A stretch of DNA of 64,000 bases from contig NC_045149.1 in assembly GCF_008831285.2 (NCBI RefSeq), positions 20,413,035 through 20,477,034 of the forward strand, written 5' to 3'. This stretch comes from Nymphaea colorata (lineage: Eukaryota > Streptophyta > Magnoliopsida > Nymphaeales > Nymphaeaceae). The notes below the pieces were generated by a model. The model did not search any database. It saw only the letters and a list, made by a program, of their open reading frames with translations, and was not told the origin of the DNA. The position numbers were made by a program, and so were the translations under genes. Positions 11,079 to 24,830 of the stretch are shown piece by piece. Each line of letters starts with the position of its first letter. The first letter of the stretch is position 1.

Positions 11079-14000
11079 GTGGTTTTGGATTAACTGGAGT
11101 TACTTAGCTTCCAGAGTGATTATATTACAAGAAATGATTGTGAGAAGACCTGAGGGCCGATGCCTCCCCAGTCGGCAGTCTTTTACCCTTGCCGCTTCTT
11201 CACGATTAAAGTTAATATGAATGAATAGGACGGCTCGTGACATGGGCTCCATTCACTTTTTCTTCTTCTTTTCCAAAATAAAATACAGACATTGACAAGA
11301 AAATTACATCTCTGTTAATATTTTTATACTAAAGTTTTTAATGAGAATTAACTGAAAATCATTATAATAACGTGATATATATGTTATAAATTAAAACATA
11401 AAAAATGAAAGGGGGCCCTCCAACAAGAGCATGTTTGACTGTTTGGAGAAGAACATTTCAAACAGGTTTGACTTCCCATTTGAACTTAAGTTGGGCAGGA
11501 TTTCTAAATTCGAATCTGAGTCGAACACCTGGAGACCAATAATTCATTACATGTCTTGAAGTTTGAACTTGGATTTTGAATTTGAAACTCCAAAGATTTT
11601 GGTGCAGAAAATGAATAAGATCTATCAAAACACCCATAAATATAACTGGCAAAGAGCGGCCCAAGTACCTATGATAAAAGCATCTCACCTGAATGTCATG
11701 CTAATTGGTCAGGTAAAGTTGCTAGTTAGTTTTGAGTTCATTCTATGAACGAGGCGCCCCCTCTTTTCTCCGATCTTTTAGGGTCTAGAGCTACTTTACT
11801 TTAGAATTTAGATGGAGCGCTGGTAGTGCACGAACAATTGCTGAAGCAAGTTAAATATCAGCTTCTTGATCTTGTTCATACATGCTATGACTTTAAATAG
11901 CCTTGGGTTTTACATAAGGAGGCAACCAACTAAGTGTCTCTATTTAGGGATGGTTTCCCCCAATAAATTGGGGCTTTTTTTCATGTACCCATTCTAAAAA
12001 TTGAAGTATATTCATGAAATACACTACCATAATAAGTTTTGGATCCCGTTCATAAGACAAAAACAATTTGTTACTATTACCAAACTCGCCCTTTCGAAGA
12101 CATAAACAATTTGTTACTATTGCCAAACTCGCCCTTTCGAACGGCTTAGTATCTTGATGAGGCTCCCGTTAGGTGGAACAAGACTAACCCTCCAACACAC
12201 ACAAACACACATACACATACACACACATATAGCCTCCCCTGCATTGGACAAGGTAGGCTGGCACCAAGTGACAAAAGTGTCGAACGGACAAACTAGCTCC
12301 ATCCAACCCCATTTCTACTTTCGAGCAGTTCATTTTCTCAAAGTTTTTATAGAATTAATTTTTTTGGAAAGACTATGTGTAAGAGTAACTAATTACAACT
12401 ATATGAAAAGAAAATACAAATTCACATGAGCATATATAATATCGCGATGCGAAATTTAAGCTGCTTGAAATACGTCAAAATATCTCCGATATTTATGCTG
12501 GTGGCTTGAACTGTATTCGAGTCTCCAAGGCCAGGTAGATAAACTGCTGCGTGAATGCGAAACTGGTTATGTAAGTTCTGCTGGTGCATGAAATTTTGTG
12601 CATCAATACAGTAAAAATGGCCTCATTTAAAAAAGGAAAAAATACTTAAAAAGATTTTTTTTTTTTTTTACATTTAATTTCAAATCATGCCCCTTTTTTT
12701 TCACCAAGAGCAGGGCATGTAACTATGTCTCGCGTGAATGGCTCCCAATCGTTAAAGGGGATTCCATCACGTGACCAAGCCTTATATATTGAGATATTCC
12801 TTTCAATGCTCCTCGAGACTTGACAACATTTATTAGAAAATAAGATGCATAATATAATTCAATAAGCTAAAAACCGTGCAACATTGTAATCCACACGTAT
12901 ATTCAAGCCTTGCAAGAGAATGTCACTTAGCTGAATATCTTGGCTGTATATGATTTTTTTACAATATTAATCACAGAGAGAATGTTCATGTACCTTTTTA
13001 TACAACGTAAAAAAAAAAACTTGAAATCAACGGCAAAGAATGGCGTTAATTTGATGTGTAACAAAAATTATAAGCTAAAAAAAAAGTCTAGTTGTATTGA
13101 AAGCCTTGATGAAAGTGAAAAAGGAATCAAGTTAACTAAAAATTTACTTTATTCATGAGCTTACTTGAGAATGAGAGGTTTCACTAATCAGACATGACTT
13201 ACTTGCTCGGTCTCTTTTCTACTATTACAAAAATAGCATCATAGTATTTTCTATCAGAAATATCTTTGGTTATCTTTGCTTTGATCTAAGAACCACATGA
13301 TTTGAGATCCTTATATTTGAAGATCATGTTCTTCCTTCTTTGATCTTAAATCAAATATGACTAAGATCCTTAATTTGACGAAACATAAAGACGTTAGTTT
13401 GTATTTTTTTTGTCACATAGGCTGCATGCCATATCAAATCCACAATTCTAAAATATGATGTAATCAAACATTATTAATGGGCTTTTTAGGAACGGTAATA
13501 TTATGGTATTGTCCTATGTATCTAACCCAAACATCGGTTGGTCTTATTAGACACTTTAGTGGTAAATACATGAAACAATAACATACTTTTACTCTTCCCA
13601 AACAGTATCTAAAAGTTTCAAAAGTGACATGCTTGCTTCGGAGTACAAGTCACTGGTCTTTTTCATTGTTAGGGTTAGAACCAAGGGGAGGCCAACTGGG
13701 GCTTTGGCTCCGCTCAAAATTAAAAAAAAATTACATGCAATTTTTTTTAAAAATTATTTAACCTGATTTAAAAATTTCAAAAAATTATACTTTGGTCTTT
13801 GTTAAAATTTTCAAACTATAATTTGTCCCCCTGGCTCCACTCCTACTCATTGTAACATAACAAAGTTTTAGAGAGCAGAAGCAAAGAGCACGGGATACTT
13901 CAATTGGAAGCAACAGATGAGAAGCTGAATTTGCGGGAATCATGTTTCTGCTTTTTGACGGTGGCCCGTGTAGATGGTGCGACATTTTTGTTTGGAATCA

Positions 14001-14162
14001 ATATAATAATAAATCCCAACTCCTCATGATATTAACTTCAACTTTTTGCCTTGTTTGGGTTGACCAATTGCGACCACTCGCGGCCGGATCTGGTTTCATT
14101 AATGTCATTGATTGATGCTAGCGACTTGATCGGCACCACCTACATCCTAGCCAAGAATAGTG
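11079..14162. other. Intergenic DNA, no gene seen
   Basis: There is no supported gene. A 43-bp unit containing AAACAATTTGTTACTATT is tandemly duplicated at 12061 and 12104. A CA-rich microsatellite lies at about 12194-12230. At 13681-13850 there is a decayed copy of a repeat with GGCCAACTGGG on the left and CCTGGCTCCACTCC on the right, related to the element at 60917-61099. Confidence 0.5.
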
Positions 14163-14279
14163 GTAGTTTGGCAGCATAAATACTCTGTGAGTGTTTGATG
14201 AAGGTTTATGTTAAATGAGTTTTAGTGTTTTATGAATCTGCTTCCATTGGATACTCGCATAATTTCCTTGCTACCAAAC
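14163..14279. mobile_element. Small decayed MITE sharing sequence with the 62.7-kb palindrome
   Basis: The left part contains a 21-bp exact match to the arm of the palindrome at 62701-63011, starting GTTTGGCAGCATAAA. The right end GCTACCAAAC is roughly its inverted partner. The element is about 117 bp. Boundaries are approximate and no target duplication was confirmed. Confidence 0.4.
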
Positions 14280-17200
14280 AATTCTTAAATGAATGAGATT
14301 TGCATTGGATGTAATTCTTCGAGATTCATGATCTACTTTTGAACTTGGATATGCATGCATGAAAATCAAATATTTGTATTGCACTTAGATTGCTAGATAT
14401 TAGAAAACACAACACTCTAGTTGATGGGTATAACTATAAGTTTACACAAGTCCCAAATCGAATCACTATATGTTGGAGGACATCTGTTAATGTCTAAATA
14501 ATAGTTTTCTAAGCAAAGGTTGGGTGGTGATGAGATTGGGGTAGGGTAGGTTAATTATTTTATTTTGTTTTATTTATTTAAATTCTTTTAACTACTTGGT
14601 AGTTGGGTTGAGAGATCTAGAAAGGAGAGGAGCCAAATTGGGGTCAGGTTTAAAATTAATTTTGAAGTGGACCAAAATGTCCTCTTTGTACGTTAATGGG
14701 GACAGAAGTCATGTGCTCAACTATGCCAACTTGTGGATTTTAGTTAGTGGAGAGAGAGAGAGAGAGAGAGATTTCTTTCTTTATAGAAAAAGAGATAGAC
14801 AGGTAAGTAGTTTTTTTTCTTTTCTTTTTTTTTTGCTGCTTAAGAAACTACAGAGTTTTACATGTTAAACAATTTATCAAGGGAAATAAACAAATAAAAC
14901 ATGGAGATATTTTTATTAATAATAAGTTTTCAAGTATAATGGTGTTAGGTGAGTAAGAGGAATATTTCATCTTATTATCAAACAAAAGAGTTGAAGCCGG
15001 CCTTCCTTCTATCCCCCATAGTTTCCAAGCGTGTAGGAAACTGGGGATCTATCGCAGTGAAAAAATGAGTCTAGCCGAGCTTACTCAAGTCGAGCTTGAA
15101 TCACTCGACTTTTTATGAAGGCCTGCTGGCATCCAATACAGACCTGAATCCAACCAAGGGTGATTAATCACGCTGCTAAGGACGGCCATCTTCCTTTTTT
15201 ATTCGTTTTCCTAGCTCTCCGCATTAAATTGATCGATTAATTCCCAGTAGTTTGTGTAGGATTAGTTTTATCTACATATCAGGAAAAGTTAGATGGCGCG
15301 CATATATGCATGATGGACATTAGACAAAATAGGTCAGATGATGCCATATTGAAGGACAATTATAGTGGTACATTGGCTGGCCAGAAAAGTGCAGCTGTTA
15401 AGCAATTGTGACGTTATAAGTGGCAGAATCCTTTCCGTGGATTTTACAATGATCTTTTTTGTTTCTTCCTTTTTACCCTAAGCCTTAAACTGTTGTGTGC
15501 AGTAAAAGTGGCAGTAAAAAAAAAAAAAAAAATCCACTTCTGGTGTACAATTAGCTTGTTTTTGAAAGGACGAAAATCCAGCATGGGTCATCGCCCGGAC
15601 TGGGTACCAAACCGGTTTTTAGGTATTTGACCAAGGTTGAGTCAGGCCCCATTGTAAAATGGGCTTTGGGTCGGCTTATTTTTATTATATTTAATATTTT
15701 TTACTATAAATATGTGTTTTTATATTAAATTTACATAGTTTAAATATTTTTTTATTAAAATCAGGTCAAGCTCCAAGCCTGACCTCGATGGTCAGGCTAG
15801 GGGGGCCACCTAGGCCATGACCCCACCCAAGTAATTGAAAAAAAAATACATTAAAAAAATTAAAATTTTTTAGTTTATAATGTATTTTTTTTTTTATTCG
15901 AGTTTAGTTTGGCCCTACCTGAATAAATTCGTCGAACTGTTTGACTCGCCCTTGAAAAAAATCATTGCTTCGCCCTAGGATCAGGCCCAGGCCCCAAGCT
16001 AGCCGCAGCCTGACTTTGAATTGGAGTAGGCTAGACCGGCCTTATGCCCAGCCTTAAACCGCCAAGGTCATGTCCCCGGTTCACCAGCCCCCTTTAGGCT
16101 TAAGTTTTATGATGGCCTAATATGGTTGGAAAGTCTTTAGTGGAAGTGTACACAAGTGAAGACCCCTTGGAAAACTTCCTTGCCGACATTCTAATAAGAA
16201 CACAGTTTTTTGAGATTGGAACTTAAGAAAGTATTTTTTTTTTTAAGAAGAACAATGTGTTCTTGAAACACGCACTCATAGAACAAGTGTTACAAGAGTA
16301 CATCACGTTCTTGTTCCAAAAAATGTACAACTTTTGATTGTTGGATCTAAATACAACTTCAACCATACCATCAACTTTTCTGGAACGAGAACATGGTGTT
16401 CTTGAATTGATACAGCTCTTGTTAATACTGGCTTTGTGATTCAGGTGGGAACTGTACTTCTTGAAGAACTCTTTGTCGCATCCTTCTGGTAACACCAGCT
16501 CTATCAAATGCCCAACAGCCAACTTCGATTTTTTCTTATCAAATTTCGAGATAACTTTCCTTGCTGCACAAAAGTTATAGAAGAACCTTGCCAAATGAAG
16601 ATAAGGGACACTCCTATACTTAAAGTAGCAAAAAATATTTCAAGAGACTACAAATGCCTTGTTTTTTGGAATAATGACTACTCTGAGGGGTTGGGGCACA
16701 TTTGGCGGCAAGGTGGTGTACTTTAAAGGAGTCTAAGGTTCAAATCTCGTGGTCACTATGGCGATTTATTGTGCTCATCTTTAGGGTCTCAATGCAAGCA
16801 CTGTTAACCTGCGGATGGTGTGCTGGGTCACAGCGAGAAAGGAAACTAAGAGAAGAACTGGAATTTCTTCTTCAAATGGAGGAACCTAATAGAAGGTAAA
16901 AAACCAAGGAATGAGGGGTTGTTAGAAAAAATATTCCCTTTAATTTAAAGTCATAACAATATGTGGAAGACCATAATCTCCTTAGATAGAAAAGGTTGTC
17001 GCAAGACAACCTCATTGTGGGCATGCAATTATAGTCTATATTAAGTGCATAATCACAAATATCACTTTTCGGTTTTAAAACTTGGAGATTTTCCTTAGAT
17101 ATAATACATGGAGCTAACTGAAAAAAAGGAAAAAATATGATAAATTTTAAAAAGTTTCAAAAATGATAAAAATTAGGGAAAATAATATAGATGAGAAACT

Positions 17201-19900
17201 AATAAGACAACAACATTAAGAAATAAGTAGAAAAGCAACAAATAAAAATATTAGAAAGATAGAAAACAAGTAGTCCAATATTAAAAAACTTAAAAAATGC
17301 CTAAAATGAAAAAAAAGGGTACAAAGTGCGAAAGAATGTGCTTTTTCACTATTTTTTGTTTTGGCGCTTCAAAAAAAACGGTATCGTTTTTTTGCCTTTT
17401 CCGGCTGGCTCATTCTTTGTGTTTTTAATACATATTTTGGGAACAAATACGCGTTTTTCTGTGATTGTGGTTCGAGTCCTCAAGTGGTGAGAAAATTTTT
17501 TAAGGGAGTAGATTGAGAAGGCCAAACCTAGAAGAAAATGAAATGTTTTTCCTAGTAGTATTAGATGAGGAAATTGAAAAAATTTGGTGCAATGTAAATA
17601 GATGGTAGAAGTGGCTTAGAGTTGATGAAGGAAAATTTCTTCATATTTTATTGTGAGATTGTGGGGAACGATCATAAATTTCTTTAGTGAAAGCAAACAG
17701 TTGAAAGAAATATGTGAACACCTTATTGTTTTGATCCTCAAGCAAAAGGGGTTACAAAAAGTTTGTGCCGATTTATACGCAAAATCCTTACTACAGCGAT
17801 GATGGGGAGAATACAAAGAAGATTTTCAGCCGATTAATTTCTCCTCGGCAAAAATCTTTATTAAAAGGAAGAAGCAAACATGAAAAATTTTTTACTTCTT
17901 AAGGAGTGATCAGCGCCTTGAGCATAAGCTTGAAACAAAGACTAATATCTCTAAGGAGGGTTTCCCACTGCCATTGTGCAGGCTTGGCTTGCTAGACAGA
18001 TTTTACAACCAAATTAAAGATGAAATGGGAAACTCCTGCACTTTTGAGGTAGAATTGTATTGATAATTTCTGTTTGTACTTCATCTTGAACTCACTGTAT
18101 GTCCACCTTCATTATTCCCCTGCAATAATTGGGAAGACGACAAGAAAACTTTCTTTGGCATGACTCTGCAGAAAGTAGACAACCTTTAAGTCAGTTGGGG
18201 ACATGTTTGAGCAACTACTTTGCTTGAAGGGATTCAGTTAGACTCAGGGGATGCTTATGGCGCTTCTCTCTGTACAGAGCCATGGGAAGAAGGTGACATC
18301 CCCATTCAGCTCCTTCCTTCAGCACTGCAAAATGTTTTATGTGTGGGTTCTGTCAAGATAACTGCTGTAATCAAACACTGTCTGCTTGATCCCCTCTCTC
18401 CAAACATTAGGATTGTTTGTTAAAGAGAATAAAGAGAGACCTATCTAAAAGTGATAAAGTGAAATGGACCACTAGTAAAGAATTTTCCTGAACAGATGTT
18501 CTATTTGGGATCTTATATGCATCAAGAGGCCAAGGTGGGAGTTTTATAACCCGGCTGGTGCGACTCTCACCTTCCTCAAAGAGCTGTTTGCATCCTATAT
18601 CTGTGAATGCATGGTAAGTAGATGGCACAGGTTAGCAGTTTGCTTTGAGATGTGAACTTTGGTCGGTCACTACAGGAAGCGAATGCTCCTCACCTGTCCT
18701 ATCGGCTCAAGTCCGCAAAAAAATTTGGGGTTACTAGACAAACTAAAGGCAACAAGACGGAACAACGTGTCTTAATGAATGTTTAATTCGCGTCCTTCCA
18801 ATTGTTCATATGGAATTTGCGGAAGACAAGAAATCACAACCATTTTGATCAAATTATTGATCAAGATCAAGAGATGCAGAGGAGGTAAGCATTCACAGTT
18901 AGAGAAGTTCTGGTGTTAAAGTTTTGAGTCATAGGCTGGTGTAGGCCTGGTGTAGGCAGTTGCCGACACCAGCCCCAAAGAAATTCTTTGTTTCTATTGG
19001 TACATTAGTGCCTAAAATCTCAGGCTCTGCACTGCTTAGGAGTCTGTGGCAATCGTAATGTTGACAAGTGGTGGTTGATGGGCCAAGTCGACCGCCCTCC
19101 TCTTAATTGGATTAAGATCAGTGTGCATCGCATTTACTGTAATATGTGGAGAATCATCATCTCATTATGGAAGCTTCTCGTGCTGACATGGTGAACACGT
19201 CGATGAAATATTTACAAGAGGAACAGGAACCAGCCAGAGCTATAGTTTAGTTGTTTCTCTCGGTTAAGTTTTGGACAGCAGATGCCCTGATGCATCGTGT
19301 TTAGTCACGTCCGTCCGATGTATTGTATCGGATGGCTGTAATCGGACGGAGATGGCTGGATGATTGAAATAGATGTGCGTTCATAACTTCATATATAGAT
19401 GTGCGTTTATATATATATATATATATACACACACGCACATCTCTTTTACAAACACAGCACGAGAACACACACACGGCAGCGTTATAAATGCTTCTGCTTG
19501 GTACAGGAGCATTTTTATCATTTTTTAAACATTTCAAAGTTTTATTATTTGTAATTACTAATGTATATTCTTAAAAATAAACACAATATTAACAATTCAC
19601 ATCCACTTAAGCTGAACCACTGAGCTAATTCAATCGATTTCTGATTTTTAGAACACCACCCAGATACTTTGATGCACAAACATGTAACAGTACATGATGC
19701 GTGCGTGCATTACACAAACATACAGACGCGCAGACACTCACAGCTACCAATTAGTAGGGCAAGTCTGCAAGCGGACGCGTGCACACACAGACACACATAT
19801 GAGAAAGAGAGAACATAGCGCACAAAACCAGCATCGCCCTACGCCTTGAGGCAGAGAGGGAGAGAGATTAATGTTCATGGTGGTAACACATGCATTCTGC
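14280..19900. other. Repeat-rich intergenic DNA with a possible SINE fragment
   Basis: No protein gene is supported. At 16703-16747 a box A-like TGGCGGCAAGG is followed 33 bp later by a box B-like GGTTCAAATCT, suggesting a tRNA-derived SINE fragment, but no tail or target duplication was found. A (GA)n tract occurs at about 14752-14770, an A run at about 15517-15532, a TA repeat at about 19408-19428 and CA-rich sequence at about 19428-19475. Several open frames of 60-120 codons have no recognisable domain. Confidence 0.45.
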
Positions 19901-20530
19901 TCATGGTAGGACTTTCTTCCCAACTTGAGACAACTGGTTGATGAAATCCAGTGCGTTACTTGTCAATTGCGCCACTCTCAGGATGCTAGACCGGACCTCC
20001 GACTTAATCTCCGCGACATCGACGGCCCCGTCGCCGGAGAATCCTTCCATGCATGTGTCCTCATCAGTGAGCGCAGCACTCACCCAAGTCTGCAGGTCAT
20101 TGATCTGCAGTCCCCAGTTGCCGGTATTGCCCATTCCCTCCATCTCCTTAACCGACTGCTTCAGCAAGTATACGGAGTCGCCCAAGGTCTCAAGGCAGTC
20201 TTTCATGGCACCGACCTCCCTGCGGCTCATCGATCCCCTGTTAGCCGCCTTCATTCTGGACAAGGCCGCCGACATGGACCGGGCTCGGTCTAGGCTCACT
20301 GAGAGCGCGATAAGGGCCAGCTGCCTGGGTCTGCGCCGAACCAGGCTAGCATAGCTCTGCAATGAGTTGTAACAAATCTCTGGGTAATGGGTCGCTTGAC
20401 AAGAAGTCATAATAAAGTTTGTGGTAGCTTGGAAAAGCTTTCCGTGTACTGTTGTAGCACCATTGGCGCTAGTAAGTGAGGCAAAGATGAAGAAGAAACA
20501 AAAGACGGTGGATATCCGCAGAGAAACCAT
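19901..20530 (-). CDS. PMEI-domain protein (pectin methylesterase / invertase inhibitor)
   Basis: This is an intronless gene for a 209-residue secreted protein with a signal peptide of about 23 residues (very hydrophobic, FCFFFIFASL). The PMEI fold is recognised by CQATHYPEIC near the start of the mature protein, the DC in AMKDCLETLG, and WVSAALTDEDTCMEGF. It ends in a helix with RVAQLTSNALDFIN, nearly the same as in the PMEI gene at 10337-10963. The two are therefore related, but the rest has diverged substantially. The expected role is inhibition of pectin methylesterase, or possibly invertase, in the wall. The start is the only ATG before the signal peptide, and a TATA box lies 53-60 bp upstream. 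Confidence 0.92.
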   Translation of the reverse strand: MVSLRISTVFCFFFIFASLTSANGATTVHGKLFQATTNFIMTSCQATHYPEICYNSLQSYASLVRRRPRQLALIALSVSLDRARSMSAALSRMKAANRGSMSRREVGAMKDCLETLGDSVYLLKQSVKEMEGMGNTGNWGLQINDLQTWVSAALTDEDTCMEGFSGDGAVDVAEIKSEVRSSILRVAQLTSNALDFINQLSQVGKKVLP

Positions 20531-20582
20531 GTTTCAATGGTTTTTCCTTTGCTTGGGGATGTTGAAGATGCCAAGTGGTGGG

Positions 20583-20590
20583 ATTTTATA
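20583..20590 (-). promoter_or_regulatory. TATA box of the second PMEI gene
   Basis: TATAAAAT on the - strand lies 53-60 bp upstream of the start codon at 20530, implying a short leader. Motif and spacing fit a plant core promoter. Confidence 0.6.
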
Positions 20591-22565
20591 GTGTGGATGG
20601 AGATATGCCTTGGCATGCATGCATATATGTTCACGAGTCATGATATGCATTCATATAAGTTCATCGTGCGGTTTAGGAATAATTTTGGAGAAAAGATTAT
20701 CTAGCTGATAATGTTTACATGGAAAGATAGGATACCGCCACTACTGAATTGAATTCGTTGCTTTGCTTTCATGGAGTATGATGGTGATTGATGTTTTGTG
20801 TTTCATGCAAAAAAGTAAGATCCATGTCCCATTTTGTAAACTTTGAACTGGACGCGTGGATGGGTCGGATGCAGAAATCATATCCAACATTATTGGTGAT
20901 TATGTGGTTGAGATATTCCGACGAGGCCGAAGCCCCCTCCTTATCCGGAGGTCTCTCGTCCAGATCTGCTTCAGGGCCCCGAGTGGAGATGAACCATCAT
21001 GAGCTTACGGCGAGGTTTTTTGAGATATTTGACAAGAAAAACAGTGTGTTATTAGCACACCATGTTTCAAACATCATTAAGAAACAGCCCATGTTTAACA
21101 ACTCTCACCAAAAAGAGGTGCAAGTCGTGTTACAAAGCTCTTGAGGATGATGATCTTTCATTTTTAGGTAAAAGCTACCAATCGAGTCACATGTATATAA
21201 CATATTCATACCTAACGATTTTCCACAAAGTGGTGACGAAACAACATCTTTCATATGAATCTATTTGATTCAGAAAAGAAGAACATGCATTAATATCTCA
21301 GTTTCAATTCAAACATGGGTTTGATTCACATTCCATGTTCTGAGAAAGATTTATGATCCGCAAAAAAACAAAATCTTTATTTAAAGAAATGCGTTGAAAA
21401 ATGGCATACGTATAGACCTTTCAAAGAGAGCCATTAGAAACCACCTTTTGTGAGATAAACATGAAATACGTGCATGATCATCCATCATACTTGTTCACCA
21501 TCGATGAACTGATCGGATTAACGAACCACCCAGGGGATCCAAGCCAAATAATTTGTATCTATTTATTATTCACCGAGAAGTCAGAAATGGATCTCTCTTG
21601 GACAGAAAAAGGAGAAAAAGAGATTGAACATTCATTTTATAAAATTTGCCACTAAGTGAAAACTGGGCTTGAGTGTTCGGGCCCAAACATAAAATTGGTC
21701 GGCAACAAAAGGAAACGGTTTCTAATTAATTATTCATGCTAACATGAATATCCCGAGAGAGCATGATATTGAAGCTGATCCTAAAAAGTGGAATGGACTC
21801 AAAAAATATCTTCATACAAGACAAATGGCAATGACAATGACATAATTTAAAATGTTATATATAAAACATTCACAGCTCCTTAAATTTGTAGGATTCTTAA
21901 TCATCGTAAGGAAACTTTCACTTGGGCAGTAGCAACGAGAAATGAACCAGTGAGGTGGATCGTTGCCCAATAAAACATTCAGTCTAGGCCATCTGTTGAT
22001 ATGAAAAAGGAGTACAAACCAGTATATCTATGAATTGAGATAAACCTTGCAACCATGGATTCAATAGATGCGATCTTTTGAGAACTGCAGAGGCTGATTG
22101 GGCGCTACTAAGATCCAGTGGCAGATGATATTTCTACATAGAAATCTCAACTGATCGGACTCGAATTGGATATACCACCTGTTTTTTTTCGATATTCGCA
22201 TATACAAATCCAAATATTTTAGAATCCGAAATCTGATTTTACAATCCGAAACTGCATTGTGATCCCAATTTAGCCAATTTTCAAGTGTAAGATCAGAATT
22301 CGTAGCTAAAATTTGTATACCAGAAGCCAAATCCAATCGAATGTCATTTCTTTTGTCAATGACGAGTTTACGGATTTGATCACCTTAACAGGCATCGGCA
22401 CTAAAGACATAAAATGCGTTGGAATCACGTGCTTCATGAGAGCTAGAAAGCCTGCCAGGTGGAGATATTTTCCTTTCAAAGATACAAGACTCCCTCTCAC
22501 CTTATCCACGTACACTTGCCACGATGATCCTCCCCACCTTGAGAGGCAGTCCTAGGGGGGATTAG

Positions 22566-22634
<69 letters not shown>

Positions 22635-22646
22635 TGATCAAAGGTT

Positions 22647-22679
<33 letters not shown>

Positions 22680-22834
22680 CCATGCGAGACATTATTAATC
22701 CTTGAAAGATAGGCAAAGCTATTGTGTGCCCACATGGATGATATCATCTATGCATGGTCCCCTCATATACTTGTGACCGATCACTTTTTTCAAGATATTT
22801 TTGAAGCAATCAAGAAAACAAATTTATCACTTGG

Positions 22835-22884
<50 letters not shown>

Positions 22885-24328
22885 GGACAACGTGCAGGCA
22901 TGTGGGTTGTGTGTTCCGTCGTCGGCGAGGCCCCGAAAGGTTGCTATCACCTGCTTAAGTGCACAACTTTTTCCGTGCATAATGATAAAAATGGTCCCAT
23001 TAAAATATTTAAAAAAAAAACTTGTGAAATGGGTAAGAAGGAATTGTGAATAAAAAGTCTACAATGCCAATTATTTTTTAAAAAAATTAAAAAAATACTT
23101 CATTTTCTTTTTGGTGCATGATTGTTGCGTACACAGTGTGTGCACTCAACTCAATCTCCTTATCAGGTTCCTTTTGTCATGCCAGAGCATATATAGATGT
23201 TAATTTTATCGCCTGGCTGAAAATAGATTTGCCTCATGATGTGGTAAATAAATTTATTTCTGTTTCAAACTTTAGATTATTTTTTAGTAAAAACATGAAT
23301 TTATGGGTCAAGTTTTGTCCTTTTCTAATCGTGAAATTAATTTAACAATTTGATACGTTTATATTCGTATGTTGGGAGCTTGTTTTTTTATTAAATGAAT
23401 AACGTAAATCGCACGCTAGCAAAATCTCGTGGCAAACTGAAAAGAAAAAAATTTCTGCCTTGTTATGTATAATGCTTCATAAGTAGAAATATTTTTCCAC
23501 AAATTGCTTGGGCATAAAAGCCACGATGACTAAAGCATGAAAGCCAAGAAATATAAAAGCCATTCTGAGGTGTTTGATTAGATTACTTTAATTTCACTTC
23601 CGAACAAATTTGATCCCGCAACTTATCATTGTCTGATTGCATTTCTTTTGACCACCGACCATTAGGAGCAGGGCCAAAAAATTTTTGGTCGAATATTATT
23701 TTCAACATTTGTACATAACAATATTTTTAAAAATTTCTACCTGCGTCAAATTAAAAGTATATTATGTTGGCTAAATAGGTCTCTTATGATAAAATAATAT
23801 TAACAAATAAAAATATGTTTTTAATTATCTTTTATGGCTGATATATCTCAGAAATAGACTGTGTTTTTTCCAACGACTAGGAGACACAAGTAACGTTGAC
23901 GTAGTTTGAAAGCAAGCAGCCTTTCCAATGACCCGCCCAGGAGGATTTAACCCTGGGAAATTTCATTTTATGGACAACCATTTGGGATTAATTCCCGTGA
24001 CGAGCATTTTCTCTTATTATTTCAGCATGTTGGGAGATACATTATGAACAACTGTGTCCAGTGGCCTACTCTTGCCATTGCTTCTTGTTCTCGAGTTAAA
24101 ACTCATTCATATCAAACTTAATGACATTGATCAGAGCACAGGCGACTCTACTTTTGCCTCTTTGACGGCTGTATCAAAAAAAAATTTGTAGTTCTGAAAT
24201 GAAACATCTTTATGATTGGGTTTGAATAATGAAAACATGTTTAAAACCATAAAGAAAGATGGGGTTTGCCCAGGATTTTCTTCCCCATGTTTGCAGGGGT
24301 GACAATGGAACATTGATGGTGATGCAGG
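20591..24328. other. Intergenic DNA with dinucleotide microsatellites
   Basis: No gene is supported. Back-to-back (AT)n and (GA)n tracts lie at about 22568-22630. Further (AT)n tracts lie at about 22650-22677 and 22838-22879. The short open frames here are low-complexity or lack any recognised domain. Confidence 0.5.
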
Positions 24329-24336
24329 GTTCCCTC

Positions 24337-24830
24337 TAGGGCTGAACACGAGCCGAGTCGAGCTTGAGCTCGGTCAGGAGGAACCAAAAATAGAAATCGC
24401 TATGAAAACGAGAGAGAGAATGCAGAATGAAAGCATGAGAGAGAGAGAACTTGCACAAGCAGGAACCTTGGGCTGAAAGTTGAAGGGAGAAGGGCCAGAA
24501 GGTTGAAGGGGAGAGGCTGAGAAGAGAAGGAGAAGTCAGAGAGACCGAGGGGGAGAGTCGGAGTCAGAAAGAGGGAGAACGAAAAAAAGGAAACCCTAAA
24601 CTTTTTTCCCGCCCGAGAAGAAGTGAGAAGCTTATGAACCGGTTTTTTTAAAACTGGCATTTTAATCGAGCTGAGTCGAGCTTTAACGAGTCCACTTGAG
24701 TGAACTCGAACTCGACTCGATTAGTTAAACGAGTCGACTCATGAACTCGAACTCGACTCGTCTAACTAATGAAGCAGCTCGAACTCGCTTACGAGCGAGC
24801 TCGAGTAGCTCGACTCATTGTGCACCCCTA
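24337..24830. mobile_element. Non-autonomous hAT-type element with 8-bp target duplication
   Basis: The 494-bp element starts TAGGGCTGAACACGAG and ends, read inverted, TAGGGGTGCACAATGAG. It is flanked by identical 8-bp direct repeats GTTCCCTC (24329-24336 and 24831-24838). Eight-base duplications with short imperfect TIRs are characteristic of the hAT superfamily. Both arms are rich in GAGTCGAG words; the centre is GA-rich and non-coding. No transposase is present, so it would need one supplied in trans. Confidence 0.8.

Noticed and set aside
10361-11107. 248-codon + strand frame opposite the first PMEI gene
   Set aside because: It mirrors the coding strand of the PMEI gene and its leader and has no recognisable domain.
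16223-16594. 123-codon - strand frame
   Set aside because: No domain, no family resemblance, low-complexity ends; not enough evidence for a gene.
17476-17490. Perfect box B word GGTTCGAGTCC
   Set aside because: No box A at the right distance and no cloverleaf, so neither a tRNA nor a supportable SINE.
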